Below are positions 35,995-48,956 of a stretch of 64,000 nucleotides of DNA, piece after piece. Both the position numbers and the translations under genes were made by a program. How positions within the stretch are numbered: the first letter of the stretch is position 1; each line of letters opens with the position of its first letter. Origin of the DNA: Pterobdella sp. o SKG-2022. Taxonomy: Eukaryota; Annelida; Clitellata; Hirudinida; Piscicolidae. The notes under the pieces are model-generated. The model did no database searches and was not told the DNA's origin. It saw only the letters and a program-made list of their open reading frames with translations. The DNA is taken from NCBI GenBank assembly GCA_964035795.1, contig OZ038321.1, positions 2,210,517 through 2,274,516 of the forward strand, written 5' to 3'.

Positions 35995-36344
35995 GCATTT
36001 AAATGCTGCAATATTTTAATACTTAACCTTGTTTCTTTCTTTTTTATTATCCCAAATTGTAAACTCCAGTTATAGTTTTTTTCAAGAACTTTAGTTTACA
36101 ACAAGATTCTAGTATAATCACATACTTCATAATTAAACGCAATTTATCATTTCACTCTTGTTTGGATTCAGCATAAACTAAATCATCTATGTTTTTATAT
36201 TTGCCCATAATACATTCACTTTAAAGTTTTTTCCATATGTGAAAGAAAATAAGCTTTACATTGTTAAAAAAAAAAGCTCTGCGGTCATCGTTTTGTACAA
36301 TACTTAGAGAGTAAAAGTGAAATAAAGTTGTAGAAATATAAATG

Positions 36345-36547
<203 letters not shown>

Positions 36548-36601
36548 TATATCTTCTATAATTATTTTATTACAATAAAGCTTTCCAAACATCAATTCGC
36601 T

Positions 36602-36840
36602 TTAATAAGTAGAAGTTTTGGAATTTTGTGTAGACTCTGTGGTAAGTTTTTGTATGGTTTGATTATTGGGTAGTGGCCCATTAGTTGTTGGTGTGGTGGG
36701 TTGTGTGTTGCTTGGGGTATTTTGCGGATCCTCTGTTTTCAATAAAGCAGATTCCTCAAGTTGACACAAGTATTGAAGGATTTGTGTGGATAAAGAAGGT
36801 AATCTTTCATCATATAAGCTTTGCAGCACCCACAAACACC
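36602..36840 (-). CDS. Candidate C-terminal exon, unidentified
   Basis: The minus-strand frame reads CLWVLQSLYDERLPSLSTQI, LQYLCQLEESALLKTEDPQ, then a Thr/Asn/Pro-rich tail to TAA at 36602. AATAAA on the same strand at 36566-36571 lies about 31 nt beyond the stop. The start is set by a splice acceptor that I place near 36838 (TGTGAG|GTG), without certainty. The helical start plus disordered tail looks like a genuine protein C-terminus. Family unknown; upstream exons would lie to the right. Confidence 0.45.
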
Positions 36841-36995
36841 TCACACTTCACCAGGCTGATGTTTTAAACAAATTATGTAGTGAATTTTGTGCATAAACAA
36901 GGCATGAATACTTAATAAGTTTTTTATAGATTATATCAGCATATTTACAAAAGAATAAAAATTATGATTAGTAAAAAATAATCTTTTTTACTCAA

Positions 36996-37129
36996 AGTAA
37001 ATACTGCAAATTATTTGAACACTAAAGGTAATTTCGTCAAGTACAAAGCTTTTCGTTATCAAAGTGACATTATCAAGCTTTGTACTTAATAAAATTACCT
37101 TTAGTGTTCAAATAGTTTGCAGTAAAAAG
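36996..37129. repeat. Foldback element, family A
   Basis: Near-perfect arms (AAATACTGCAAATTATTTG... and complement) around TTCGTTATCAAAGTGAC. Same subfamily as 9221. Confidence 0.85.
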
Positions 37130-37238
37130 CATTAAAGCCAAAAATATCAATACCAATAATATAAATACCAAAATAATATGAATAACAAATAATATAACAC
37201 TTCCTACTCTACAACCTATATCATAAACAAATCCCAAC

Positions 37239-37706
37239 ATGGCTGTCGGAAAAAGTAAGAAGCTATCCAAAGAAGAAAAAAAGGTTCTAAAAAAAGATTG
37301 TTGACCCTTTTCAAAAGAAGACTGGTACGATGTGAAAGCACCTTTAATGTTCAAAAACCGAAATGTCAAAAAAACAATAAGGAAGAAAATGACTAAGACA
37401 ATAATTAGGGAAGTCTGTTCAAGTGACTTGAAAGAAGTTGTCAACAAGTTGATTCCAGACAGCATTGGCAAAGATATTGAAAAAAACTGCCAAGGAATTT
37501 ATTCCCTGCATGATGTGTTTGTGAGGAAAGTGAAGATCCTCAAGAAGCCCAAGTTTGAAATTGGAAAGTTGTTAGGATTGCATGGAAAAGGTGGTGAGGC
37601 AACTGGAGGAGATGGACCCCATAGAATTGACAGACCCGCCAACTATGAAACCCCGTCGTTGATAGAGTCTGAGATGCAGATATTAACCTATCATGGCTTT
37701 CAATAA
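37239..37706 (+). pseudogene. RPS3A: Retrocopy pseudogene of ribosomal protein eS1 (RPS3A)
   Basis: The start MAVGKSKKLSKEEKKVLKK, then after a +1 shift at the A-rich run [17 protein letters not shown], matches the eS1 N-terminus. The copy then jumps to the C-terminal third: [48 protein letters not shown]. Roughly 120 central codons are missing. The normal stop is lost and the frame runs on to 37706. No introns remain, and a CTTCCT start like a 5' TOP sequence precedes the ATG, which fits reverse transcription of an mRNA. The functional gene is elsewhere. No target-site duplication could be defined. Confidence 0.9.
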
Positions 37707-38004
37707 AAATTTAAAATCTTAAAAAAAATTTTTCATTTAAATTAATATATAACAAAAATATGGATCAAAATAATCCATTAAAACATATATGCCTTTCACC
37801 GTTTTAAGAGTTTTAATCAAGTTGTTGGTGTTGTTTTCTATATTAGCTTAATAACCAAGGTAAATACCTCTAAGTGTTTGTGATGAACAGTTTAATAAGG
37901 GAAACAATAAAATCAAATGACATTTATTCGTTATATTGGTATATATATTAATATTTTTAAGAAATTATATATGTTGATAATGGTGAGCGAAGCACACACA
38001 TGCC

Positions 38005-38060
38005 TGAAAATGTTAGTTAACGAAAAGCATTGTGCTCGATAACATTTATTTGTGTTCCTT
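38005..38060 (+). repeat. Family A arm at the assembly gap
   Basis: CCTGAAAATG, GTTAAC, GAAAAGCATTGTG, ending ATTTATTTGTGTTCCTTAA; the same end is seen at 53049. The other arm probably fell into the gap. Confidence 0.6.
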
Positions 38061-38073
38061 AATATAGTCGTTT

Positions 38074-38273
38074 NNNNNNNNNNNNNNNNNNNNNNNNNNN
38101 NNNNNNNNNNNNNNNNNNNNNNNNNNNNNNNNNNNNNNNNNNNNNNNNNNNNNNNNNNNNNNNNNNNNNNNNNNNNNNNNNNNNNNNNNNNNNNNNNNNN
38201 NNNNNNNNNNNNNNNNNNNNNNNNNNNNNNNNNNNNNNNNNNNNNNNNNNNNNNNNNNNNNNNNNNNNNNNNN
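38074..38273. other. Assembly gap, 200 N
   Basis: Exactly 200 N, a conventional filler length. Confidence 1.
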
Positions 38274-39055
38274 TCACAATTTCTTGGTTAAAGCTATTTA
38301 TATTGATTTTCACCTGATGGTATTGTGGTGGAAGTTGGAGTCAAAATTTGGTTTAGTTGATGCTTTTATAAAAATGAGTTCAGGATAAGATATCGTTACT
38401 AGCTTCACCATGAAGTTAATCATAATATATCTTTAGTTTATCAGTCATTTGGTTTTAAAAATACAAACACATCTCTTTTTCATCTCTATTATTAGCAACC
38501 ATATGAAGCTTTTTAATTTTTTATCGCTTCCGAAAGTCAGTTTTTTTTAAAAAAAGACAGATTTTTAAAAATATTCTTGCTTCGCCTTAGAAATGTTCTC
38601 AAATCTTAATGCTACCAGGAGATTTTCGGAAACTAATAATCTTTATTTATTTAATTTATATAGCACAATTTTTGCGTGAATTCAACATGTATCAGAGGCG
38701 CTTAAAGATACAAATATAATTTATTAAAAAAAAAATATTTTAGATAATAACGTTTTCAATGTCTTGAAGCGTTGATTGATTTTCTATATTACATATAGTT
38801 AAATAAACTGAGTTTTTTTAAATTTATTATTTAATTAAAGAATATTTATAATTATTGGAGGGTATTATGAAGCAATAAGGATATACCAAAGAAAATATAT
38901 TGCTCAAAGCGTGAAATGTGAGGTTATCTAAATGTATCAAACGGTTTTTAATGGCATTGATCCGGTATTGTAAGCGTTTATTATATAAATATTTATTCGA
39001 GATTATTGGGCTGATAATTATAGTATTACATGACATATACATATAAATTTTAATG
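38274..39055. other. AT-rich DNA, no feature recognised
   Basis: No coding-like frame or shared repeat. Confidence 0.35.
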
Positions 39056-39059
39056 CAAT

Positions 39060-39495
39060 GGTTGTAATAGATTATACTTAATTTAATGTATTTTGTAATT
39101 GTAATATAGTTTAATATTGTAATGTAAATGTGTAAATGTAATCTATTGTAATATTTTAATGGATTTTTAAATTATACTGTACTGATTAATTTTGATATGT
39201 TTTATAATTTTGATATATTGTAATGTTGTAATATAGTGTAATTTTTTAATATATTGTATAGTTGTAATATGTTGTCTAAATGTAATACATTGTATGATCT
39301 TAAAATATTATGTAATTTAAATATCCTTTGTATTTTTAATATTTATAATATTTATAATACATTGTGTAATATTGTAAATTATTTTGATTTTTGTAATATT
39401 TTAATATTTGTAATATTGTAATATGTGTAATATTGTAATACATTGAATAGTTGTAATATATTTTTAAATTGTAATATGTTATGTAACTGTAATAA
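39060..39495. repeat. Degenerate TTGTAATAT-type repeat
   Basis: TGTAATAT, TGTAATGT and TGTATAGTTGTAAT motifs recur every 9-25 bp. Related composition to the TTGTA satellites, but not a clean array. Confidence 0.6.
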
Positions 39496-40855
39496 AATGT
39501 TACATTTAAGCTATTAATTACATCGATTCAAAAGTAAATCATCTGCAGAATAAAAACAAACTCTCATTAAAATGCTAATCTCCTCCGTTTTCATTATTTA
39601 CTATTATTTTGGTTTTCAACATAAGAATGAAGAGTTTATTCAGATAGATTTATTTTGAAAAAATCTATATTTTAAAAAACGTTAATATTAGTTCAATTTT
39701 TAAGCAAACTTTTTATTAAAAGCTGAAAACTAAAACTATTAGACCATGCTCACAATTAAAAAAAAAATTAATTTTTTAAAAATATTTTCTTGTATCTTAA
39801 TTTTTATAAAATACTTAAAAATCTTAAACAGTAATTATATATTCCAAGTTGTCCTCATCGTTATACGCTTTGTAAATTGCAACTCTGATTGTCAGAGAAG
39901 CCGAGACAAAGTAAATTATAATATTTCAGGCAATTCCTCTCAAGCTTAGGCCTGAAAATATAATGGAACACATCTGAAGTAAACGCGAAAAAAGATTTAA
40001 AACTGCAAAAAAAACGTAAATTAAGTTAAAAATTCATTATTTTTCATAAATATTATTTTTATTTAAAAGGAAATAAATGATGTTAATACTAGCTATATTT
40101 CGTATCCATGTTAACCTTGTATATATCTAACGTGTTTGTATACACAAGTGAAGACCGTGATAAATTCAATTATATATACAAAATTCTCGAAACATATCAG
40201 GTAAATATGAAAGTTTTATTAAAATGGATTCATATATAAATATTTATATTTATTTATTTATTTAGTGTTAAATTGAATTTTATTTATATTAGCGATCATT
40301 TTGTGGCAAAGATGATATTTCTTATTGTATTTACACATCTAAAATGGGCCTTAATTACCTTGAAATGCAGAACTATATTATGATTAACTTATTTTCGTGA
40401 TGTGTATTATTTTTAAGCATTCTTTATTGCAAAATACAGTCTGCGCTTATTTCAATGCTATAAAACACAATATATAGAACTAAAATAAATATGCTTCCCA
40501 CTCAATTATTGTTATTGTAATTAAAATATAGAACACTGCAATAGTTATTTTAAGGTTTTAACATAGGATTTTGTTATGAGATGTGTAGAATTTGCATATT
40601 AACAATAGAATATTTAAGGATATTCTGTACACAAAATGAAGTAATATTTATAACACTCTTAATTGAGGAAAATTTTTATAACACTTCATGTATAGAGAGC
40701 TTATTTTATATATTAATAAGCTGTCTGTATGGATTTTGTACCAAATTTGGATTTGAAATCATTATTTGTCTTTTCATAGCTAGTGTCTTATGGTTTAACC
40801 AACCATTTATATTTTTATGTAAATTATAATAATAATAATATCCATATTAGATTAT
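39496..40855. other. AT-rich DNA, no gene supported
   Basis: Open frames at 39746 and 40581 are AT-driven and lack splice or homology support. Confidence 0.35.
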
Positions 40856-40861
40856 ACTGCT

Positions 40862-41200
40862 GTAGGCGTCCCAGTAGCTGGGGTATACAGCAGTCGGCTA
40901 ATGAAAGCCATTTTTAGTTGGGAAAAAGTTTTCATAGAACTGCCAACCCGAGCTAACTTGCAACTTGAAACTATCGAATTTCAAGAACCGCCGTTTCTAC
41001 ACTTGGGCAGTTTGCCTTGCCGTTGTCAATAAAGAATGATTCTCCGCAAAGCCAAATGACAACGATACCAGGATATCAGTTTGTCGATACCTGTTACCGA
41101 AGTCTACCGTTATCCAGGTTATAACAGGAAAGCAGTCTCGAATTGGAGACGCTGTCTTCGGTGCAGTTTAACTTCATGCCCAGGACAATTCAACATGACA
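40862..41200 (+). mobile_element. SINE-like repeat R, longest copy
   Basis: Begins AGTAGCTGGGGTATACAGCA, contains CTACACTTGGGCAGTTTGCC and CCAAATGACAACGATACCAG, and extends to a GAATTGGAGACGCTGTCTTC end region. Same orientation as the minus-strand copies at 13778 and 27420 when those are read on their own strand. Confidence 0.75.
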
Positions 41201-41394
41201 AACATTTTTTAGCTTTGAGTATTTATTCTAGGCTTGGAAATATTTTTATTGTCTTAAAAACAGATAATTTAAAGCATTTTTGACAAAAAATTTTTTTTAT
41301 CATCATTAATTTTACAAATTCTTTCATTATTTTTGTGTCAAAAATGCATTTGAAAAAACAGTCAGTTTTGTATTTTTAAAAGTAATTCAAACAT

Positions 41395-41495
41395 TTAACA
41401 ATTTTTTACGTCGATTTATGGAAGAATTTTGATAAATTTATTGAGAAAAAAACAGCTATATTTTTCGATAAGTTTAGCCTTATAAAATATTAGAG
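41395..41495. repeat. Solo arm, family B (long-flank subtype)
   Basis: TTACGTCGATTTATGG, ATTTATTGAG, TTTTTCGATAAGTTTAGCC. The same flank occurs at 52620. Confidence 0.65.
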
Positions 41496-41499
41496 AAAA

Positions 41500-44340
41500 A
41501 AGTCTACCGCTGTTAATTCGAATAGTTTTTATAAGATATATGAAGAAAACAGCTTTTTTTAATGGTAATTTAAAATAATTATTAAAGTAAATGTAAAAGA
41601 CAATTTAAACTAAAACATCAGAATCCATTATAAACTTCACTGTGGATACGAGAAAATTTTTAAAATCGAGCACGTTGTGATCACTAATGAGCGCTTACAT
41701 TTAGGAGATATAGAAATATCACTAGTTATTATTTTTATACATATATATGCTATTTTATGGTGATGTTGAAACTAAAAATTTAAAAGCATGCATTTTTTTT
41801 AATTCAAAAAGATTTAAATTTCTATCATTTTAGTTTATATTCAACGTTTTTGGTTTTCTGCCTTGTTCTATTAATAATCTCCTATATTTAGGTTTTAAAA
41901 AAGATATGTTGCTTAAATTACTTAATATCTGACAAACATTTACTTCAAAATTCGGAAAAATAACTTGAAAAGGATATTGTAAATTCAATCAACAAAGCGA
42001 AAAATTAGTTTATTTTTATAATTATTCAAAATATTTCGCCTATTCTATGATCTAGACTTTATTCTTTTTGTCAAAAAGTTTACATATAGATACAAAATTT
42101 CACTAATTTTTTCAGAACTTTCACACACATTCACAATCAAATCTTGTTATATACACACACATATGCTGTGTTGTGGGTATACACTCATTACTTATAGTTG
42201 GCTATCGATTGATAAAAAATTAAATTATAAAACATAAATTCTCTTTAATTACCTCAAATTAAATTAAAATTTAGCATAGAAAGTTTTAGAAAAAATTTAT
42301 TTTTTCTTCTTATATTTGAAAACATAGGTTATTAGAAGAATCTTGTACAAAGTTTTGAAAATTGTTTTCTTATTGATTGATTTGCAAAGCAAAATAGGGA
42401 ATATAAACTTATAAAAAACTCATGAGAATCAGTTATTTCAAATATTTACGAAGATTTGAAAAGTTTTTAGATAAAAATATAATTTCAAAGTTTTTGAGAA
42501 AAAACAAACTGTAAGATTGTTTACAATAAAAAACAATATAAACACGAAAAATAACTTTAGAACGTCCGGTTAAGGCTGGAATTCATTTTTGGACGAGTGT
42601 ATTCGTTTTTGTATAATTTGCGAAATTTTTATGGTAATTTAGATTTCTTTTTTGAAATGCCAAAGTATAGATTTATGTGAATAAAGTTGATTCTATAAAT
42701 TTATATACTTCAAAATTACTGGAAATTGTTAAGCCCTCAATTTGAAGTTTTCTCAATATAATTCATTTAGAGCATAGAATTCATAGGATTTATCTGGACG
42801 GTAATATATGTTTATTATAATTAGCTTAATGTCGGGATGACAGTGTTTTAAGACTTTCTTTTTCGATGTACGGAATTTTTGTAATTTCAAAATTCTCGAT
42901 TTCTTCGAGAATTTTAAAATTAAATATACAATTATGAAAGATTAATGTTTTTGTTATGTGGTTTTCACAAATCAATCAATTTTAAACTACAATATAGAAC
43001 AATAGAGAACATAAGATTATGTTTATGTGTATACCTTTTAGCATTAGTATATATACATTCATATGCATATTACTTTCTATAAATATTAAGAGAATTGTTT
43101 TTTTCTCAGATAAATATATATATGTATAATTACAAGGTATATATATATGTAAGGATCTACTTATATTAAAACATCCATTTTTTAAATATCAGTTCAATGA
43201 AGACAGGAAGAGATGGTATCTGAAGTGAAGTATGCTGCTAAGGTATCATTTATATCATTTTAATATCTTTTATTAATGAATTTTAATATTTAATTTTGAA
43301 TTGAAGTTTTTAAAATTACATTAATTCCACTTTATTACCTTTCTGATAACATTGATTACAATATTTAATCGTTTTTAGTTTTAAAACATCACAAATTTAT
43401 TTGAATTAATAAACATTCACATATAGGTATGTATATTCTTACACAGACTGTTGAAGCCTGTATACATATATTAGCTCACATATATATCTTTAATGATGTA
43501 TTCATAATGCCCTTAACGTTAAAATTGAAAATATTTTTTGTAATATAAGAGAAATATAGCCAGATTTATTGCTAGAAATTAATGGCTGACAATTTTTCTT
43601 TATTAGTTTAATATATATTGTGAAAATATATAGGTAGGCTTATTGTGAAGATCAATAAGTGAAGTTATGAACAAGCTGAAATTAATTTGAGTGTAACTTA
43701 CCATATATAGGGAAAGCCTCAAATTTGTTAATATAAAAAAAATGGCTTTTGTTATAAAAGAAAGAGCTGTATATGCAATAGGTTGATTTAAACGTATTCA
43801 TAAATATAGAAGGAAAATTACAAAAAAAAGAGATATTTTATAAAAAAAATATTTTAAATCATTTCCTCAAATAGAATTAAATAAAAGGGATATTATCACA
43901 AATCAAACCGATTCTTCATGAAACTTATAAATAGTTTTTATAATGTGTTCCCATTGTAGACATATGCAATATATAATAGGGCTTGTTTATGAGAAGTAGT
44001 ATGATTACTAAGGGCTAATGATTAATATTAGTGTATTTAATATAAACTTTTAATATTATTACCCGAACTTATCTGCGTTGAAATGAATATTGTTGATATT
44101 AATACATTAAAAAATTTTTTTTTTAATTCGAAAAATAGGATTAGTTTTAGATTTTTTTAACCCTAATTAAGAAGGAAACTGGTTTCCAAACCTTTGATAT
44201 TTACACCCTATATATTTATTAACATTGGCTAGATCATAACACCGGTTATTTTTCGACGTTAATTATGACATTATTTTAATGTATTTCTATCTATATTTAT
44301 TTATCTGTCTATATATCCATATATCTATATTTATACAAAC
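41500..44340. other. 2.8 kb AT-rich DNA, no feature recognised
   Basis: No coding-like block; TA-rich tracts at 43080-43150. Confidence 0.4.
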
Positions 44341-44343
44341 CAT

Positions 44344-44345
<2 letters not shown>

Positions 44346-44404
<59 letters not shown>
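44346..44404. repeat. (AT)n microsatellite
   Basis: About 29 uninterrupted AT units. Confidence 0.95.
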
Positions 44405-44410
<6 letters not shown>

Positions 44411-44662
44411 TATATGTAATTACCCCATAGTTTTATCATACTTTGTTTAGAACTATTGTGTTTTACCACGTGCAAAAGTTAGAGAAATTTATTCAAAGGT
44501 TTTTGGATCAAAAACCTGATATAGGACTTTGTATGTAGCAGTGAAAATTAATTATATTCTAGTATATGGCTCAATTGAATGAAAATTTAAATTCTTAAAT
44601 ATCTTCAATATTTGATTGGATTATTATTTTGATTTATATAATTTACTATTAATTTTTGATGA

Positions 44663-44850
44663 TTATAAAATGAAATAATGAGTCTTTATTAAATCAAAAA
44701 AGTTGTTTTTCTTAAGTTCAACATTAAGTCCACCAACGTTTTTGTACAGCATGTATTTTAAAAGACCGATTATTTGTGAATTCAAAATCCGGGCCAATTT
44801 CTTGCATTCGTCTGCTTTAACAAAGAAACATTGCATACCGTACTGGCCTT
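44663..44850 (-). CDS. Candidate terminal exon, unidentified
   Basis: After a possible acceptor (TTCATCAAAG, exon from about 44849) the minus strand reads QYGMQCFFVKADECKKLARI, LNSQIIGLLKYMLYKNVGG, LNVELKKNNFFD and ends at TAA. The Y-G-x-x-x-F-F-x-K-x-E-C-x-x-x-A pattern faintly recalls the end of the DCP1 EVH1-like domain, but that is weak. AATAAA lies inside the frame, so either the stop is earlier in the true transcript or the signal is fortuitous. Confidence 0.3.
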
Positions 44851-44884
44851 TGATGAAGAATACAAATTGAAAAAGCAATATCAC

Positions 44885-45684
44885 TAAAAATATTTTTTTT
44901 TTGAAAAATATTAAACCTAAAAATTTTCATACTCGAAGCGTATTAATTGATGAATATGCTACTTGAAAATGATAAACTACAAATAGTGAAAAAATAACTT
45001 GAAAAATATATAACTCATGGAATTTTCAACTTGAAAATTTCTATTTTAATAGCGAAGCAATTCTAATGATTTTCAATATTGCAATACAAACAAGCTGAAT
45101 GCAACGATGCAAGCAAAAAATATGATTTCAAATTGAGGTCAGCTTGTTCGTTTAAAAGTTATTTATCATTCAAATTTGTAATATTTAACGCGGTGTCAAA
45201 TTTTGTTGCTGTAATTGCCAATATTCCATTATTGAGTCGTCATTATCGAAATTACGGAAGATTTCATTGAATTTCATGAATCTAATGCTTTCTAATCAAA
45301 ATTAATAAAATTCACCATTTATATTATAAACATGGTTTTTATAGCTGAAAATGTGCTTTTTAAAACAAAATTGCGTTAATGATGTTGTTTTTAAGAGACA
45401 ACGTATGTTTTAATAATTTTGAATTAATTGGAATATCTTGGCATTGATGTTTAAAAATATAATATTTATACAAAAAAATGAATTTTTCAACCGAAGTTAT
45501 GTTATTCTCATTAAAAACTGGTATTTGTACCCAGAAATTAAGTATTTATTTTCCAATTTTTTGTTTATCTATTAAAATATGGTAATTTATTTCCCATATG
45601 CTTTCATTTTCCCAAAAGCGGTATTTATTTAAAAAAAACGCATAAAAATATTAACATCTTCACTATTTTATTTACTTGTTTTAG
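44885..45684. other. Intron/upstream of the ARID5 exon; short frames on both strands
   Basis: A 29-codon minus-strand frame at about 45190-45280 (MKFNEIFRNFDNDDSIMEYW) has coding-like codons, but a stop with no donor. A plus frame at 45079-45270 overlaps it. Neither is convincing. Confidence 0.25.
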
Positions 45685-46116
45685 TTACTGGGGGAGTCTT
45701 GTGGCAAACACGGCACATACACCTTCTTTCCAGGCATTTTCTTCACCCACAAAAACAAATCTAGAACGATCAAACTAGGAGAAGCATTTTTTTTGAGTTT
45801 GCCCGTTTTGAGTGAAAGCGAAGATAACTTAGAAAGCGTTGAAAACAACCACGAAAACGTAACCAATACAACAACAAATGAACAAATAGAAACCAACACA
45901 GAAACGCTCCCCAAAAAATCCCTAGAAAACCCAACCATAACGGATACCAGCAACAGAAAAAGAGCTAACAAAGACTTGATAAAGTACTTCCAAGTGCTTG
46001 GAGAGTTGCAGCTGGTATGGAAGGATAAGAACCACGAGGAAGAGGAGCTTGTGAGCGTCAAGATATACCTCAAGCCCCAGGATACCCCGGCTGGCAGACT
46101 CTCGTTTCATGGCAAG
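45685..46116 (+). CDS. ARID5: ARID5-family protein, N-terminal BAH-like exon
   Basis: The exon is bounded by CTTGTTTTAG (acceptor, with an in-frame TAG just before it) and GGCAAG|GTCAGT; it is 144 codons, phase 0 to 0. It starts LGESCGKHGTYTFFPGIFFT, then RTIKLGEAFFL, and ends LGELQLVWKD, VSVKIYLKPQDTPAGRLSFH GK. This is the order of the N-terminal BAH-like region of ARID5A/B (G-S-P-C-G-x-H-G-x-Y-x-F, L-x-L-G-D-F-F-F-V, A-E-L-Q-L-L-W-E, K-L-Y-F-L-P-E-D-T-P-x-G-R). Between LGEAFFL and GELQL lies an insertion of about 60 residues rich in Asn, Glu and Thr, where vertebrate proteins have about ten. ARID5 proteins are DNA-binding chromatin regulators; the ARID exons were not found and probably lie further right. 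Which vertebrate paralogue it matches cannot be told. Confidence 0.8.
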
Positions 46117-46440
46117 GTCAGTGCTTGTATTGTATTTTTATTTGTATTGCTGTATCGTTGTATTGATATTTTACTAATATACTATTTCTGAGATGGTATT
46201 TTATTATTTCATTGTTAGATTTTTTTAATTTGTTATTTCTTTTTTCATTTCAACTCTTTTTATATTAATCTTATTTCTTTGCATGATATTTATTGTTTCT
46301 TTGTATATTATTTTTGTTTATTTGTATATTCTTGTTTCTTTATTTACTATTTTTTTTTTGTCTCTATTTTTTATTTCATCTTCGTGTTTGCATATCATTG
46401 TTGTCAATTTTCGTTCTTATATTTAAAAAAAAAAAATAAT
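46117..46440. other. Start of ARID5 intron, T-rich
   Basis: TTTGTATATT-type repeats only. The LINE at 46470 sits in this intron. Confidence 0.4.
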
Positions 46441-46469
46441 AATAATGATGATGATAATAATAATAATAA

Positions 46470-48770
46470 TAACAATAATAATAATAACAACTAAAATAAC
46501 TAATATACTCAATAGACTAACATCATATAAACCATCAAATAATATATTTTCATATAATAGAGTATTATCATTAGATAACTTAAAATTATTTATTAATAAC
46601 ATAAAAAGCAGTGATTTATTTAGTGTATATTATGATAATGTAAATGATAATTTTAATTTATTTATAAGAACATTACTTCCTCGTTTTAAAAATAGTCTCA
46701 CAAATAACATGAATAATCCTATTGTAAATTATAATACAAAATGGATGACTTTTGAAATATTAAATTCTATAAAAACTAAATCTAGATTATACAAAAACTT
46801 TTTAAAAAATCCAACTTTATTAAACAATAAAAAATACACTATATATACTAAAATTCTCAAAAAGTTATGACTAGCAAAACAAAATTATTTTAACTCAAAA
46901 ATTAAGGAATATAATAATAATCAAAATAAACTATGGAAATTTCTAAATAGTCTAACTAATAATAGTAAGGTAGAAATCCATCAATACAATATAACACAAA
47001 TAAACGGAATAAAGATTACTAATAAATACAAACTAGCGGATATTTTTAATATCCATTTTTCTAACCTTGATCTCAATATAATTAATAATAATAATAATGA
47101 TCCTAGTAAAAATAATATAAATAATTCTAGGTTTATCCCATCCAACATACCAATTCTAGATAATCTTGATAACTATTTCAATTTTAATAATGTAGAAATT
47201 AATAAGCAAGACTTAAACAATTATAGACCAATTACAATAACTCCTATATTTTCAAAAATAATAGAAAAATTTGCCCATAACCAAATTTATAATTTTTTAG
47301 ATAAAAATAAACTAATTAACAATAACCAATATGGATTTCTCAAAAATAAATCAACAAACTCATGCTTAGATATGTTTAAATATAATATTTTAAAAACTTG
47401 GAATTAAAAATTTTTATATCAGTGTTTTTTTTGATTTGTCTAAGGCTTTTGATTGCATAAATTTTGATCTATTATTTGAAAAACTTCGTAGACTTAATTT
47501 TTCATTGTTATCAATTAAGTGGATAGAATCTTATATAAAAAACAGAATTCAAGTGGTTGATTTAAATGGGGTACAATGCAAACCTTTGATTAAATCTAGG
47601 GGAGTTCCCCAAGGTTCAATATTAGGTCCTTTACTATTTATCTTATTTATTAATGATTTTCCTATCAACAATAATAAATATGATACACTCAGTTATGCTG
47701 ATGATATTCTTATCTCTTTTCCTACTACTAATGATAATTATGAACAAATAAATAATGATATTAATAATGAATTAAATAGTATTAATAATTGGTTTAAAAG
47801 TAATTATCTTATGGTTAATACAAATAAAACTTATTATACTGTTTTCAATATAAACAATTTGAATTTTGTATTAGCTAACAATCCTATTACTTATAAAATC
47901 CCCTTTAAATACTTGGGTATAATATTTGATAATAATTTAAGTTTTGAGCATCATATTGACTATCTAGTGAATAAACTATATAAAATGAAGAGTAAAATAT
48001 ATTTCTTGAAAAAGACTTATAAACTAAATACTAACACATTCTTAAACTTGTATTCCTCTCTTTTTTACCCACATATTAATTATTGTAACACTGTTTGGGC
48101 ATGTAATTATAAATCTAATATAAAACAAATTCAAACACTACAAAACTTAACAATCAGAACTATCTTTAATTATCCATTTGATAAAAATATTAATTATAAA
48201 GATTTAGAAATATTGAATATAAATAACATAAATATATTACACACCTTAATATTTAGTTTTAAACATATAAATAATCTTCTTCCTAACTCTCTCTAATTTC
48301 TTTAACACTAAAACCTATAACTACAATAGAAAAAATAATAACAATTTAATTATAGAAAAATATGAAACTAATAAAAAGCATTTATCTTTAAGAGTAGAAG
48401 GTGCTAAATGCTGGAATCAATTACCAGATAATTTTAAATCCATAAAATCATTAAAATTATTCAAAACCCTTGTGAAAAAATATATTCTAAACAGCTCCAA
48501 GTTATAAATCTAGTCTGTTATTACCTTATTTTTTATTTCATTCGATTTGAATTCTTTTTTTTGTTTTGTTTTTTAATGCAATTTCATTTACGGTACATCA
48601 TTATACCCTTGAAAGGCATGTTTTATTAATTTGATTTGTTTCCATTTAAGCCATTTTCTTTTATTCTTATAAGTTGTTTTAATTAGTTTTGCTATTCATT
48701 TCACTTCAACTTTTTGAGTTTCATGTAGTTGTTTATATCAATAAAAGAATTGTGTTAAAAAATATAAAAT
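46470..48770 (+). mobile_element. Jockey/CR1-like LINE, longest copy (inactive)
   Basis: The 5' end including the endonuclease is absent. RT motifs are present in order: NNYRPITITPIFSKIIEK, YGFLKNKSTNSC, FFDLSKAFDCI, GVPQGSILGPLLFILFINDF, the catalytic YADD (about 47697), YLGIIFDNNLSFEHHI. The C-terminal CWNQLPDNFKS and a 3' UTR ending ATCAATAAAAGAATTGTG follow. Lesions: TGA at 46868; a frameshift/stop near 47406; a frameshift at CTCTCTCTAATT (48290). The spacing before NNYRPI is too short (EINKQDLNNYRP), so a small deletion probably removed the start of the RT domain. It lies in the ARID5 intron on the same strand. Confidence 0.9.
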
Positions 48771-48788
48771 GAAAAAGTTATCATTACT

Positions 48789-48811
48789 GTAATAATAATA
48801 ATAATAACAAC

Positions 48812-48850
<39 letters not shown>

Positions 48851-48888
48851 TATTATTATTATTATTATTACTATTATTATTATTATTA

Positions 48889-48956
<68 letters not shown>

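Noticed and set aside
38052..38313. Open frames spanning the first gap
   Set aside because: They consist of N-derived residues.
45190..45280. 29-codon minus-strand ORF MKFNEIFRNFDN...
   Set aside because: Coding-like codons, but it ends in a stop with no donor and overlaps an equally open plus frame.
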